NCBI RefSeq assembly: GCF_041260155.1
Contig: NC_091928.1
Location: forward strand, 34,041,388 to 34,105,387
Origin: Ptychodera flava
Taxonomy: Eukaryota > Hemichordata > Enteropneusta > Ptychoderidae
Length of the DNA stretch: 64,000 nucleotides
Direction of reading: 5' to 3'
The translations under genes and the position numbers were made by a program. The notes under the pieces are model-generated. The model was not told where the DNA came from, did no database searches, and was given only the letters and a program-made list of their open reading frames with translations. Below, in pieces: positions 1 to 12,985 of the stretch; positions within the stretch are counted from its first letter, which is position 1; each line of letters begins with the position of its first letter.

Positions 1-689
1 ACAACAATTGTGGAAGATGTCACAAAAATGACGCTAAGAAAATTTCACCAATTGATGCAGTGACTTAAATACAGGAGCGCACAATATCAGTTGCCAATGT
101 GTTATGAAGGTCCATACACTGTCACAAGCACAGAATCATTTATTCGTCTGGGTTGTGCATTCCAAGAGTCACGCATCAGCAGTGGCCTCCTAAGCAGAAA
201 GTTTTGGAGTGTCATTAGTAGTCCGAGAGTCCAACAAATGTGGCACGTGTGCCAGCGCTATTTTGCCAGCGTTTTGATGATGTAAGGGGTTACTAACTCA
301 AAGGATAAAGAACTGAAATATGTTGATCAAGTGACATTCATGCCCTAGCTTTATCGCCAAATGCTTCCGCAACATAAACTCAGCCAACTTGCTAATAAAT
401 CCGAACGCCCAATGTTTGTCAGGGTATCGACCCAAACTGAATTTGGACTTTCGGTACTTGGATTCATCATAGATGTTTTTACATCCATGGATTCATAATT
501 TTCCACAATACAGTCGGGCAACTAATCTGTTCGGAGGAATGATTCCAAAAATAAAGGAAAAAAACATTTCTCGAGAAAAATTAAGCCAATCAATAACAGA
601 GTTAAAACTAATGTACAGGTGTGAATTTTTGATCTGTAAAAGAAGCAATGAGAATGAAAACATACAAAATTTGTTTGGCAATCATATTG
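1..689. other. No gene recognised
   Basis: AT-rich sequence with only short chance reading frames. I see no domain motif, splice-supported exon or repeat signature here. Confidence 0.5.
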
Positions 690-1338
690 TCACCCGACAC
701 AAAACTTAAGCAGTCGGAATTGTGAAAGCGATTGGAAGTGGAAATTTATTTCATTTTACCTTCATTAGTTAGTCAGTGCCGCAATTACAAGGCGTGTGTG
801 TTTTGCGTACGGCGATTTTAATGTCATCGGTTTGTGGCATATTACTTTTACAATTAATGGTGCTGCACGACTTTCTGGTATCCAGGGTGTACGCCATCGA
901 ACAGTACTACTACAATCTTAATAATCAGATGACTTTGATATGAAATGTTAACTCAATTATAGTATACTTTTTCGCGCGCCACACTGCATTTCAACAAGTC
1001 ATCTATAATGACACAGTCCTCGCAGATTATGGTGTCTGAATTACGCTGACTGAACTTGGTAGCTTCATTACAGGGGAGAGGGTTGAATTTGTTAAATGTT
1101 GGGAAATCACATGACAGTGGCTTGTGGGAGGAGGGTCATGTTTGTGTACTTTGGACAGTAAAGTTATGGCTGTTGCTGTTTTTCATGGCAAGATTAATAG
1201 TTACATTAAACTGCGGCAGCCATATTGGATCGCATCGCATCATTAATTGACATGCACATGCACACTACAATAAATGTCTGTGTGCCAAGTTTGAACGAAA
1301 TCTGTTAAGGGATAGTTATGCTTCAAAAACATGAAACA
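690..1338 (+). repeat. Interspersed repeat, copy 1 of a ~640-bp direct pair
   Basis: This stretch matches 22110-22755 in the same orientation over its whole length with scattered substitutions and small indels. Both begin near 'cgacacaaaa', share a block around 'ggtagcttcattacagggg' and end near 'gttatgcttcaaaaac'. The short reading frame inside (1056-1250) recurs in the partner (22481-22678), so it belongs to the repeat. No transposase motif is visible; it is probably a non-autonomous dispersed element. Confidence 0.8.
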
Positions 1339-2779
1339 TGGGGCCCGGGGGCACCGACGTCCTTTGTGCCTCCTTAGTGTTTATTATTTGCCATAAATGT
1401 GAAGTTTGTCAAAAAGTCAAATTGTTTGGACATAAATGAAAGTTATTTGAACTGGTTGGTTACTGCTCCAGCATAAGTTCAAGTGTGGAATCTAAGTATC
1501 AACAGCCTTGATATGTGTGAAAGTGAATTAAGAATAAGAGATGGGACTCAATAGGATCAACAATATCTAAAACAGGAAACGGTGAACTTATATAATGCAG
1601 AAGGGGAGAAAATTTAGCCACAAACTATTGTAATATACTGGACAATGGCTAATCTAAACCAAATCACTTAAACGGGATTGTTGGCATTGATTACACATGT
1701 ATCTATTGTCCATCAAATAGAAAATAAATTTGGGCCATTGACTAAAAACATTTGCTTGTTACACTCACCACTTGTACTTAGTATTTGGAGTGTACACCTA
1801 TCTACAATACATGTTCAATGAAAAAAAGTTTGGACACTGTAGGTCAACAGTGCATCTTAATCTATGAGACTAAATAAGCTTTAACCCCTCAAGTATGTAT
1901 AGGGCAAAAACAATATTTAATTTTGAATTACGTAGTGCAGGGAAGGACATACAATATGGTGAAAAGCAAACTAAATATAAAACTGAATATACAATGATAT
2001 GGAAATGTTGTCTGACAGTCATAAGTATCTGGTGTGTGCCAAGAGACAAATATTAAAATTGGACAGCATCATCCTGACCACAGTTTCTCTGACTGGTTTG
2101 TTTCCTTCTGATTTTCTGACATAGTGATAGGTACAAAATATTTATAATATTATGCTGCTATTCACGATAGTTATACAACATAGCTTGCATTTTGTTCACA
2201 GTAGAACTGAGTTTTACATGTAAGATAACTTTCTCGTAAACTGTAAATTCTGGCTTCGGGCAGCTCAAACGTCGCAATACTACAATTTTTTGATATGATA
2301 CGGAGTGACTTGCAGTTGCACACATATGCAATATGCAGTGACAGTCGATGTAATTCATAGTATGAGAGTCAAGCATAGTGATGTTGACAATTACATGCAT
2401 GCCAGTGCACGATTTCAAGTAGCCACGAGGAAATTCTGATGGTCTTTTAGTGGAAATATATGTAACAACAGTGAAACAAACAACATTAGTTATCGTGACC
2501 ATGCTAAAGTGCAATCTCGGATCATGCCAAATTGCAATGTCGGATTATGTCGTGATTCTGAAGTGCGCGTACTTCCTAAGTAAATCGGTCAACATATAAG
2601 CACACACTGTCTTTAGCGATCTAAGTCAACAATGATGTCAAAATCAACGCACAACTGACGAAATTACCCAAAATAAGCAACAGAAAACTAAAAGTTATCG
2701 CTGTGTCGAAAGGACAGTACATCGACATAAAACGACGCTAAATAGTTATGTGCGCATGCGCATACCCTCGCTCTCACCC
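1339..2779. other. No gene recognised
   Basis: The longest reading frame is 118 codons on the minus strand (2158-2514). It has no recognisable domain and no obvious splice context, so I do not call it a gene. Confidence 0.4.
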
Positions 2780-3075
2780 TGCTCTGTAATACGGGGCGCC
2801 GATGGATTGCCTTGGTAGAACTTACAACTGTTACAAGTTTGCCGCTAAAAGAAATGGCTTCACCGGTACCGGGTGAGTATCGAGTACGGAGGCCATCATT
2901 GTTCAGTCGATCTAAGGAGCGTTTCGTGCCAAAAAATACAGGACAGCATTAAAAGAACCATCACTGTCACCTTCATATTCACAAGACATCATCAAATACA
3001 CGCTAAAAACTGTAAAACGTCAAAATTCGCACCAGACTGAGAAAAAAGATGGCATCGGTTTGATTTTTCAAAGTC
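2780..3075 (+). repeat. Dispersed repeat, copy 1 (partner at 5560-5800)
   Basis: The two segments share 'ggaggccatcatt', 'cagtcgatc', 'ccaaaaaataca' and a 'accaga' block in the same order and orientation. They look like copies of one element about 250 bp long. No coding capacity is seen. Confidence 0.7.
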
Positions 3076-3224
3076 CTTGGGAAAACAATGCTAACTTGTT
3101 TATGTGCATGCGCGTATTAAGGGGAGATCAATTTGATTTCTGAGGGGGGTATGGAGGAGTCAGAGTGACAGCAATTTTTTTATTTCTACTGTCAGACCTG
3201 CATCATTTTTTACCTCGCGTGCGC

Positions 3225-3430
3225 ATGCGCGCAGCGAGGTTATGGTTTAGGCGTTTCTGTGTGTGTGTGTGTGTCTGTCTGTTAGCACGATATCTCAAAA
3301 ACGGCTTGGCAGATTCCGATCACATTTCGCACACAATTTGTTCTTCAAATTTGCAAGAACTGATTAGTTTTTGGTGGTTGTGCTTTGTGAATTTATCAAG
3401 TTATGAGTAAAAGAAAATTTGTGGCCTGTA
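3225..3430 (+). repeat. Dispersed repeat with a GT/CTGT microsatellite core, copy 1
   Basis: A GT-rich and CTGT run is followed by 'gatatctcaaaaacggc' and 'aagaactgatta'. The same order occurs at about 18780-18930 and 20270-20440, defining a three-copy family in this window. Confidence 0.7.
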
Positions 3431-3889
3431 TAAGTCTATGGGGAGGCTAAATAAGTATGTTTGAGGGCGCTATACTAAAACAATTACACAAAGTGATTTC
3501 TGAATTCAGTCACTCGGCCGCGCTGATCGCTAATCTTGAGTTTTGACTGTTGATGTCGTCGTGTCGACGTTTGACTTTAAGAATCGTTTGGGTTACTCTG
3601 GACATAGCGAACCAAAAGCTAGATTATCGAAGGTAGCGTCATAATATTTGATCAATGCATTTTTCTCTGAGAATGAGATGTAGAGTGACACTTTTCAATC
3701 TTGTGTGTGTGTCAGCGAATTTATATTCCGGCATGGTTCCGCTGAGATCAGCATAATATTATGGCGACGTATTGACAGTCTGTGTCTTTTAAGTTGCTTT
3801 TCAAGATTGTATTAGCTACAGAACCAACAATGACAAATTTTTCATGAGATTTCCATGTTGGCATTGATGTTAAATCAGCAGCAGTAGGC
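3431..3889. other. No gene recognised
   Basis: Nothing identifiable was seen apart from short chance frames. Confidence 0.4.
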
Positions 3890-4010
3890 TAGCTCCTGCG
3901 TACAATAGGTCTGCGTTCCCGGCGGTACGGTGGTAGGCCGACGGCTTGTACCACACTGTCCACAGGACACCACGTGGTAGAGGTTGTGTGCACAACCTGT
4001 ACGCAGAGCT
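3890..4010. mobile_element. Degenerate MULE-like MITE (TAGC...GCTA family)
   Basis: Ends resemble the family described at 55529, 59971 and 14721: the left end starts TAGCTCCTGCGTACA and the right end finishes TGTACGCAGAGCT, so the termini are imperfect inverted repeats. Internal sequence also shares a 'gtggta' and 'gtgtg' arrangement. No matching 9-bp target duplication is visible, so this copy is old or rearranged. Confidence 0.5.
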
Positions 4011-5559
4011 TCGAATACACTAGACAGAGTTCGTGTTTCCGTAAATTAGGCATTGAACTTGACAATATAGGCAATAACCAGAATCATCGACCATCGCCTG
4101 ACAAGTGCACCATAGTCAGCTGTACATGAGTTGCGTGGCGTGGTGAGCAGGTTCCATGGGTATTTATTTTTTGAAACGCGTACTTCAAAGGTCACGAACT
4201 CATTTTGCTGCTACACGGCGCGGCACAGATGATTGTATCGTTTTGGGGCGCATTGAGATACTGTGAAGTAGGTCAACTCGTTCTACATGGCAATTTTATG
4301 TGAAATATGCAGAATTTATACGCAAACGCGACCTCTGCCAGTCAAGAGCCTGCTCAGCCATTTGCACTTGCATCGACAGATATTGTTGGATCATAATTTT
4401 TCAAATGGTTTCTTTTCTTTTTTTTCATTGCGTAATACAGTGGGGATAATGTCAAATTTAGATAGATTGGATTATTTCGGGAATAAAAACAATGTAATGT
4501 AAATGATTTGTAAAAGTTTTAATTCTGTAAATTTTCCAATGTTTATAAGCTGTACTTTACATTCTATATTCATATTATAACTTTGAAACATTTTATCGTC
4601 CAACTATTCTAATTTTGAGAAATTCGGGAACAAATTTTGTCATCTATTGACACATTTTCCTTCTTCATAAAAGCCAATACCCCAAGAAGTACTTACAAAA
4701 TGTGCACGCGAGGCCATTCAGTTCATATCTGTTTCAAATGGGGTAGCAGTGCCATTTTTCAAATTTAACCCAGTGTTTCGCATATCACAGGATGGTTCTA
4801 TGTATTCATTTTACATTGCAACAAATTAAAACAAAATGGAAAATCTAGCTTTAAATTATATAATACTTTTCTGACAAAATCAACTCTGATCAGTAACTAT
4901 GCCTGCTTTTCTTTAAACAGTCAATTCCTTTTAAGTTCTCAGGGGAGATGTCATCTTTTGTGGTCAGAGAAACAAGGCTCACACATTGTATTTCATTATA
5001 TTTGTTGTTCCTCAATTTTTCATTGTCAACTTGTAATCTTTCTAACATATTTTATTGCGAGAACAATATATTGGTTTTAAACTAGTTTATTGACTCCTGT
5101 CTTGTGTTTTAAATTTTCACAATTAGAGAAGTCAAATAGTTCCATCTAGATATTGCCTATACCATTGAGATATTGCAACAGAAATCCTGAAATGTGATTT
5201 CTTGGATCAGAAAAGGGAAGGACAACATTGAGTGCACTGAGGTGTAAAGTAGTGCATGTTTATATCATAAGTGCAGAAAAAAACACACATAAGAATTGCT
5301 TGTGGCCATCTATGGCAGCATGCCAGCAAAGAATACATGAGAATGAAGTTTCGAGAGTTTTGCTCATTTCAAGTGCATTGTGACAATTTTTTTTAACTTC
5401 TGTCTTTTATGAGAATTTTTTTCTTTTCAAGCCATTACAGGCTTAATTTTTTTTCTTCTATTTCACCTGGTGACAATTTTTTTTTCTCAAAATCCTCCAT
5501 ACCCCCCAAAAGCAGGTGGTTATCCCCTAAGTGTGGCCCTGACCTATAATACGGGCCAG
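4011..5559. other. No gene recognised
   Basis: AT-rich intergenic sequence. The 71-codon frame at 4287-4502 has no recognisable motif. Confidence 0.4.
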
Positions 5560-5800
5560 TGGGTATTGCTTCCTCTGTAGAACTGATTTGCCTGCCGGTA
5601 CCGGTGATTATCGCCTACGGAGGCCATCATTCTTCAGTCGATCAAAGGCGCCTTTCGTACCAAAAAATACACGACAGCCGCAAAAGTGCATCACTGTCAA
5701 CTTCATAAATATGAAACATATTGAAATACACAATGAAACGTTTACAACGTAAGAAAAATGTGACCAGACCGAGAAACAAGATGGCGTCCGTTTCGATTCT
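5560..5800 (+). repeat. Dispersed repeat, copy 2 (partner at 2780-3075)
   Basis: Shares the 'ggaggccatcatt' and 'ccaaaaaatacac' blocks with 2780-3075 in the same order. It ends near 'aagatggcgtccg', which corresponds to 'aagatggcatcgg' in the other copy. Confidence 0.7.
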
Positions 5801-6231
5801 TCAACTCAGATTTTGTCCTACAGTTATGCACAAGCGAAGACGGTAGCTTTAGCAAAAGTGATTAAATATCAAGTAAATATGAAATAAAATGGATAAAAGT
5901 ATTATTTAAAAATAATACAAGGCATGTATCACCAAACTTTGAACATTTTTGACGGCATTTCAACTATACGAACACCCATGCCAAACATCAAAATGATCAA
6001 ATCGGTGGTTTTGAGGGAAAATTGAAATTAGTGGTTTTCACAAAAAAGAAAAAAGACCGTTTGAGATACATGCAGAAGTGGCCATCTGACCAAATTTTAG
6101 AAAAATTTACTGAAGCGTTTCTGAGATACCTGCGTCAACGGCATATGGCCCACTATATTGGGCATATTGGGCCACGCCATCACATTAGTACTTTGGGCCG
6201 GGCCCACAGCCAAAGGACTAATAATCGCAAC

Positions 6232-7035
6232 ACCAGATATGAGTTGAAAATGCTCACGTGTTTCATTATATATTGCATTTATGTGCAAATTTGAACCTTT
6301 GCTACATGTTTGCAACTTCATTGAAAGTGTTATGATCAACATAATGAACAAAATTCACCACAGATCAATGCTAAAGGTCATTAAGTATTCAAATATGTAA
6401 TTATCTGATATAAAAATAATTAATTTCTTTGAGTAGTGTCATTGTATCACCACTTAATGTAGTGTGTGTAATTGCCTTTGGTCAAGTCCTTCAAGCTATA
6501 TATGCCAAACTGTGAAAGCTTATTAGCTATGCAAATTATGAATTAGCTGACATGAAAATGCGAAAATGACTTTCAATACTGTTATAACCTGGTAAAATGA
6601 TCAATGCACACAGCATGTTTTGCCAACTTTTATCAAGTTAATCCCAGTATGTATCCCTAATTAGGAAAGTTCATTAAATATGCAAATATTGGAATTGGCT
6701 GAAATAAAAATGTGAAATGACTTTCAATAATATTAGTATCTTTAATGCACATAGCCAGTTCTGTCGACTGTGGTCTAGTCAATACAGATAATTATAGATA
6801 GATAGATATTAAATATAAATAAAAGTTCATCAAATATGCAAATTAGAAATTGGCTGATGCAAAAATGCTTAACGAATTTCAATAACATGTATTATAGTAT
6901 CTTAAATATTTCATCAACTTTGGTTGAGTCAATTCAGATATATATCCCTTATTAGAAATATTCATTACATATGCAAATAAGGAATTGGTTGAAATAAAGC
7001 TAGTTTATGACTTTCAATAATGTTATATCATAGTT
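6232..7035 (-). repeat. Array of ~150-bp repeats with an element-end motif
   Basis: Several imperfect copies of a unit containing 'aaattaggaattggctga', a 'gactttcaataa' block and 'catcaactttgg' follow each other. This orientation is opposite to the larger arrays at 19075-20100 and 20580-21370. The segment opens with 'accagatatgagttgaaaat', an end motif that also occurs at 16886 and, inverted, at about 20258 and 21532. The unit is probably an internal repeat of one transposon family. Confidence 0.7.
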
Positions 7036-7104
7036 TATTACACCTCACTCATTCAGCGTGCACTGCCATTGGTTAAACACGACTCACGTGACATGTAAAA
7101 GAAC

Positions 7105-7172
7105 GTGATGATGCCCTCTGCGAATGTGATGATGCCCTCTGCGAACTTGATGATGCCCTCTGCATTTGATAT
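7105..7172 (+). repeat. Short tandem repeat, three units
   Basis: Three consecutive copies of 'gtgatgatgccctctgcgaa' (last copies slightly diverged) sit just upstream of the Crypton-like reading frame at 7262. They might be a leader or promoter-proximal repeat of that unit, but this is only positional. Confidence 0.75.
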
Positions 7173-7261
7173 TACATGGATGACGTCATTTTACTTACTG
7201 CGCATCCTTTCTGCGCACAACAAATTGTCGTTCGCTTGTTGTACTTTGCAGTTGGCAACTT

Positions 7262-7515
7262 ATGGCTGCGAAACGTCATGCAGAGCTGTCACCGGCACAG
7301 TTAGACGATATTTTAATGCAAGTAAACAGCAAACGAACGAAAATGGCAACAAGGAATGCAATTTCTGTGTTCAGCGACTATGCAAGCAACAAATTTGGAT
7401 ACGCCACCGAGGAGATCGGCAAACTTTAGCGGCAACCTATACACTCGGCACTGACAACATTTTACGCTGAGGTCCGACTCAGAAGGTGAACTGTACTCGA
7501 AGAAGTCTTTGTGTT
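7262..7515 (+). pseudogene. Crypton/KIAA1958-like (DUF3504-type) recombinase N-terminus, broken
   Basis: From the ATG at 7262 the frame reads MAAKRHAELSPAQLDDILMQ and then a helix-rich segment with ATRNAISVFSDYASNKFGY. After an in-frame TAG the same frame continues with FYAEVR, and after a one-base shift GELYSKKSL follows. The order 'SPAQLDDIL - T..A...F - L..FYAEVR...GELYSKKS' matches the N-terminal half of KIAA1958/QRICH1/ZMYM-type proteins and the Crypton tyrosine recombinases they derive from. The catalytic half is absent and a hairpin element starts at 7554. With one stop and one frame break it is a relic. Recognition is from motif memory, not a search. Confidence 0.6.
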
Positions 7516-7553
7516 ATTATTTCTTTGCATGTTTGCTTGTTCGGTGTAATAAA

Positions 7554-7739
7554 AATAATAAAACATGAGAGCTTGGGCAATATCACGATTTTTTGCCTGC
7601 CCTTGGCTTGTGGTCATGATCGAAATACTGATCATAGTATCGCCTACGGCTCGGGCATCATCAGTATTTCGATCATGACCATCATCCCTTGGGCAGGCAA
7701 TAAATCGTGATATTGCCCTCGCTCTCATGTGTTATTATT
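7554..7739. mobile_element. Hairpin MITE with ~80-bp inverted arms
   Basis: The left arm runs AATAATAAAACATGAGAGC, then 'gggcaatatcacgattt', 'ttgcctgccc' and 'tggtcatgatcgaaatactg'. The right arm is its near-perfect reverse complement, ending 'ctctcatgtgttattatt'. The centre is about 25 nt. No clear target duplication could be fixed because the flanks are A/T-rich. It directly follows the Crypton-like relic. Confidence 0.8.
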
Positions 7740-8184
7740 TAAATCTTCAATGTACATTATGCCATGGTTTGGGCCAATCAGGTGGCAGCTTTTAGGTCCT
7801 GGCAAACAATAAGGCTTCCAGCAACACAAATTTCGCATACTCAACTTTAACGCTTTGAGACAAAAAATTTCATTGGTGGGCAAATTTTTTACGTAACCGC
7901 AAGGTTTTGAATCCTTGGCTTGCAAATGGACGGCGTGGTTTTGATTTCCACCGTTTTCAGGAGTTAGAGGCGATCTAAAAGGGTGCAGCACAGAGAAAGA
8001 TATAGATTTGCATTGCCAAGGCTCCCAATCCTGGAAAAACCTCTCCGACAAGCAATGAAGTCAACTAAAAATCCACAACAGAGTGAAATACGGGTTTCTA
8101 GCAATCTTTCTACTGTTTCTAGTGGTCTTATGCCTCATGCGGGATATAGGACCGCAGGCGAGCGAAGTTGCATTATAAGGGACC
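7740..8184. other. No gene recognised
   Basis: Overlapping reading frames on both strands (about 7725-8051 minus, 7983-8267 plus) show no recognisable domain. I leave them uncalled. Confidence 0.35.
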
Positions 8185-8310
8185 GAGCACAATTAACGGC
8201 AAGGGGGGCCCGAAAGAGAAAATGGGGGGACCACGAAAAAAATGAGTGTTCTTGGGGTGGGCCATGAAAATTCCAGGGAAGGTAAGGGTGGGCCACCAAA
8301 ATTTTTTACA
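8185..8310 (+). repeat. G-tract element end ('attaacggcaaggggggc')
   Basis: The sequence 'gagcacaattaacggcaagg' followed by G runs and 'aaaatttttt' resembles the reverse complement of the end near 12962 ('ctgccgttaatagtgctt'). It appears to be one end of the same G-tract inverted-repeat family. Confidence 0.5.
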
Positions 8311-11300
8311 CCATGACAGACAGAGAATACTTTTCAGCATTTTTGTTCCTTGTTGAAGCTGGAGTTCCTTGTTAAACTTCTTGTAGCATGATGAAATACC
8401 AAGTCTTAAACCTAACAATGCAGTTGTTATGTGTAAAATGAGCAATATTATTATTGAAAATTGACTTCATTTGTCAACAATAATAATGGTTGGTAATGAT
8501 ACAGAGGCTAGGTTGAAACTGGTTATTATTGAAACTGGTTATAACAGCACTGAATGAACTTGTAGATTGTTTATAAGGTATTTGGTAATTTCATCATTCT
8601 TTGAGATTAAAATAGCACAACACAATACTGAAAAGTATATTCCCTTACAAAACTGAACTGCCTATTAGCCAGCCCACACTACTGTGTGGAACAGGTGCAT
8701 GGCTATTTGAGGAAAATTGGCAGTCCATAGCTGTCCAACCTGCCACATGCCAGTATTGGAAATATGACATGTTAAAATTTGAACATTCTTCACAAGCTAT
8801 GCATGTGAAATCAGGCTCAGCCATGTGAAGTAACCATTTATTAGCAGTGCTATTGAATTCACGATAGAAGGGAAGATTGTCAATGGATTGAATGGTAGCT
8901 TACACATGTGGCAGTAAAAATTTAGACATGCATTAATAAACTCCAAGGACTGACTTGTTGTCAATTCTCATGTTTTCATATCCCTATTGTCTATTTAATT
9001 AAAATAAATTAGGCGGCACTCATGTGTAGAGTTGTTTTTACTTGGCTTAAGTTTTTCAGGTGAAATTACTAATGTTTACACTATAGAAGTTTGCACTATT
9101 TAAGTTGAATTAGCTCGTTGATATTATCGATACAACCAACATACACTTTGTGTGCATGTATATTATAAAAGCTCACTGTTATTGTGTTCAATGAAGTTTA
9201 GTCCAGACCGAATGCGTTTACCAACAATAACAATGCTGACTGTACATAATACAGGTTGTGAAGACAAGACATTTGAACGTGTTTTAGAAAATAGAATAAC
9301 ATTAGCAATACTGGCTAACATGATTTTGAAAAGCAGAGAAAAAAACTGTAGTCGAAGTACGAAGAACAAAATTTCTGCCAAAATTATGAAGTTACAGACT
9401 ATCCCTTAAATATAGTTAGAATTGGTTTAATTCATCTCAATTCAAAAAAAGAGCCAGGGATTTTCACTTAAACCAATGAATATGACAAAAGGGAAGTAAT
9501 GCAGATGGCTGCAAACGTCTGTGTGAGTAGCCTCTAAATTAAATCAGCACAGATCAAATTTTAAACATCGTTTATTTTTATTTTCAAAATGTGAAATAAT
9601 TAACACATGTTCACCGCTAAATATTCCATATGATCGGAACCTGCATTCTATTGAAAGGTACTCACATTTTCAGACGTAATATGGTTGGATCTGTCAATAA
9701 ATTTTTCTCATACGGTCCACGTTTTCGCGTACGTCCGTCAGCAACTGCCAATGCAGTCATGTACATGTACGTCAGATCATAACACAACGACGAACACACT
9801 TGCGACAGTTCTGCATCTGCCATTGTAAAACTTTCGCGATTACAACTTACATAAAACTTAATGGAAACGCAATACAGGTACTGTTCATCCCCATGATGTC
9901 GTCACTTTGGAAAGAGTTGTGTTTCCACTTGGAAAAGTGGACGGGACGCAACAGGGTATGAACGTAAGGGTCCCTTGAATGAGTACTCTGGAATTTAACA
10001 AGGCCGATCAGTATTGCAACGGGGTTCACTTAGTGTTTTGAACTTCCGTATTTCAACTGATCTCTTCAAATAAAGCCATTTTTGCTTATTTAAAAAATCT
10101 AAAAGAACAGTTTACGCGTACTTGAAATATCAAAATTTGCGACGATTACGACCCTTGACCTTTCGAATTTGACCAATGCTTTGTGTTCCCAAGCGAGAGT
10201 TATCGGATATCACATTGTATCTCTCAAATGAGATTGCGCAGAGTTTTTTGAAGTAACGGCTGTTCAGATCTTTAGCTGAATCTTACGAATTATGGCTGAT
10301 TTCTCAGTCATTTCTTCCCCCAGTGACGACACATTTTTAGTCAAAACAGCAAGTGAGTTAGGTCTATGTATGTTTCGGTGGGCATGAAGGTAAAGTGTAT
10401 TTCCCTGCGACATGTTGGATGCAGTGACCGAGTCGTGGACGATAATTTTCCATTCATCCGGTAAGTATTTGAAATGCATATTTATAAAAGGCAATTACAA
10501 AATTAGTATGCCTTATAGAGAGGCTTTTCTCTGCACATTGATGTTTCCCTAGGAAGCTTGGTTTTGTATATGGCCCGACACTTTTAACCAGCTTGAGAGG
10601 TGAAAAGAAAGTACGTATCTGTAAGTATACCTGGACAGGGCGGAGGGAGGTAAACAAAGCTGGGCTTGAACAACGCCTAAGCTTAGTTTGGGCTTCGTCT
10701 TGAACTGATGGTCTCACTCATGGACCAAAAATAGTTACGTCCATGGTCTCACTCAGTGCAAAAACACTGCCATTAGCGTTCTCTTAATTCATAGCTGCCG
10801 ATTCGTATATTTTCCCCTTGTCTAACATTTATCAGCGAAACGTCAGTTCAAAAACTTCAAAATGACGGTACACCCCTCAAAATTAAATGTTACCATGAAA
10901 AATACTCTTATAAAGCTCATGAGGTAGAAATTTTGATTCCGAATACCTGTTACCTCAAGGAAAGATCAACACGTTGCTACCGGTATGTATGTGTGACTTC
11001 AGACTATGGACAAAATGTTGGCCAGTGCATTGACTTCACTGTGCACTGCTGGCAATCGTGCAGATGTGAGCCTCCTCACTCAAACTCGAAGTCAATCAGA
11101 TAATGAGTTGTGCCTGTTTTTTATTCACATTGCAAAATGGCTCAATAATCATTTTCAGATGAATTTCTCGCTCGCTTTCAATTTTCTGGGGTATGCAAAA
11201 AAAATAGGCGAAAGGAAAATATTTAAAAACAAGAAACAAAACTAGATCGTAGGATGAACATGGCTATGTAAACTTATGATTGTTTGTACCTCCTGGTCTT

Positions 11301-12378
11301 ACTTGCATTTTTTTTACTTCTTTTATACATGGTTAATTTTAAAATCCATTTTTGATATGATATTGCCAGGTAAGAAGCCTTGTATTGAAAGACAAAAAAT
11401 ATTTAGAAATGTGATACGTCCTAATTTTCAAGGGACAGCAGCTGTAATTTTTAATGAGTTCAATAACTTGTTTGCCTCATGTATTAACATACTTTCTTGT
11501 ATTGATTCAAATTATGAATTGTGACGCCCTCACTTTGTAAAGATGTACATAAATTAATCGGACTAGTGGCTGTGGCAACTAGTCAAGTCAATACAACGTA
11601 CACAAGCCCAATACATTTCTAGATATGTTACACTTTCAATGTGTTAATTTTGCACTCGCAAAGATGCATGTAAAAAATTCCTCTATGTGTATGTAACAAA
11701 TCACACACATGTTCTGAAACTATATTGTAAATTTGTTGTCTTAATAAATGTTGTTATTCATTCTCTCCTTTCTGTTTCATTTCAGTGTGCATGTCAGCCA
11801 AGGCCAAAGAGAAATTCGGCAAGAATAATCATGACCTACCTAAAGAAGTCTTCGATGTCAATTTCAAAAAAAATAGGACATGAAAGACGAGACTTGACCA
11901 GAGCTAAATGAACTCTTTTATAAACTAATCTTTGACTAAATCACTTTTCACTGTGTCTATGAAATTTGTTGAAGCCAAAAATTTATTAAATTGGTCATCA
12001 GACTTACAGATATATTTTGTGCTTTTTATTTTGAACGTTTGGAAAGGTGAGTCTGCTTGTGTTTGCTGTGTTCAGGTGAGTCTGAGTTGCTTTCAACTCT
12101 GTTTGGCCTGTCTTAGTTTTAGGCCAAATATGGTTAAATTACATCTCCAACCAATTGTATCATATAATACACTAAAAGAGCCTGTGTAAAAAGTACTTGA
12201 TTTCACTGGAATTTGATTTCACTTATTTGATATTTGCTTACACCTTGCAAACATGCAAATGTAACAATGTTTACCAAATTCATAACAGCAACATCAAAAA
12301 AAGTAAAATCCGGTGTCAAATCAGTACTTTTCATGGTGCTCTTTTTCTGCCAGGATGACCCTGTCATTCATATGTGCA
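8311..12378. other. 4-kb stretch without a recognised gene
   Basis: Only short frames (up to about 87 codons) occur, none with a family motif or convincing splice context. A 'agtccagaccgaatgcg...aacaataacaatgc' segment near 9200 resembles repeats at 34450-34560. Confidence 0.4.
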
Positions 12379-12470
12379 TTCAAAATAACCATTCGTTCAC
12401 ATACATGTGAATGGTTCAAAATAACCATTCGTTATTCAAAATAACCATTCGTTCACATGTATGTGAATGG
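12379..12470 (+). repeat. Tandem 'ttcaaaataaccattcgtt' repeat with palindromic spacers
   Basis: Three copies of 'ttcaaaataaccattcgtt' occur in 92 bp. Two are followed by 'cacat(a/g)ca/tgtgaatgg', itself nearly palindromic around 'acatgt'. Confidence 0.8.
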
Positions 12471-12814
12471 CTAGCTCATTTAAATATTTCGGCCTATACA
12501 CATGTTACCCACGTGCTTCTGAAATGAATGTGGACTGCCTAACTGCCTATTCCCTATGCACATGCATTTAGCCATGCCAACTAGCCATGTGAATGCTAAT
12601 TTCACATGGTACTGACAGGCATTCCTGTTCTATAAGCTAGCTGTAGGTGTTACAAGTAGTAAAGCTTGAACATATGTTATTTTGTTTGTTTATTATTTAT
12701 ATATTTATTTGTTTATTATTTATTTCAAGAATGCAAGAATGTTGTTTTCACTAAAGCATATATTAAAAGTTATAAGGATTATATTATATGTGTACAACTT
12801 TGTACCTATGTTAT
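12471..12814. other. No gene recognised
   Basis: Low-complexity AT-rich sequence encodes hydrophobic chance peptides (12666-12911) that I do not regard as genes. Confidence 0.4.
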
Positions 12815-12985
12815 CTTTCTTTTTTGGGGAGGGGGGGGGCGCCACAAATATTTTGTTGCCGGTGATGGGGGGGCACTAAAATTTTTGTTGGTGTTAGGGG
12901 GGGGGCTGTAAAAAACATATGCACCACATATTTTCTCTTCCAACTCCCCCCCCCCCTGCCGTTAATAGTGCTTGTTCCCTACGCG
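12815..12985. mobile_element. Small G-tract inverted-repeat element
   Basis: The left side reads 'ttttttggggagggggggg' and the right side 'aactcccccccccccc' followed by 'tgccgttaatagtgcttg'. Two internal G7-G9 runs are each followed by a T/A-rich 'aaatttttgt'-like stretch. It resembles other G-tract elements at 8185 and 14437. Confidence 0.5.

Noticed and set aside
2158..2514. 118-codon minus-strand frame
   Set aside because: No recognisable motif, no splice support and no duplicate with preserved frame.
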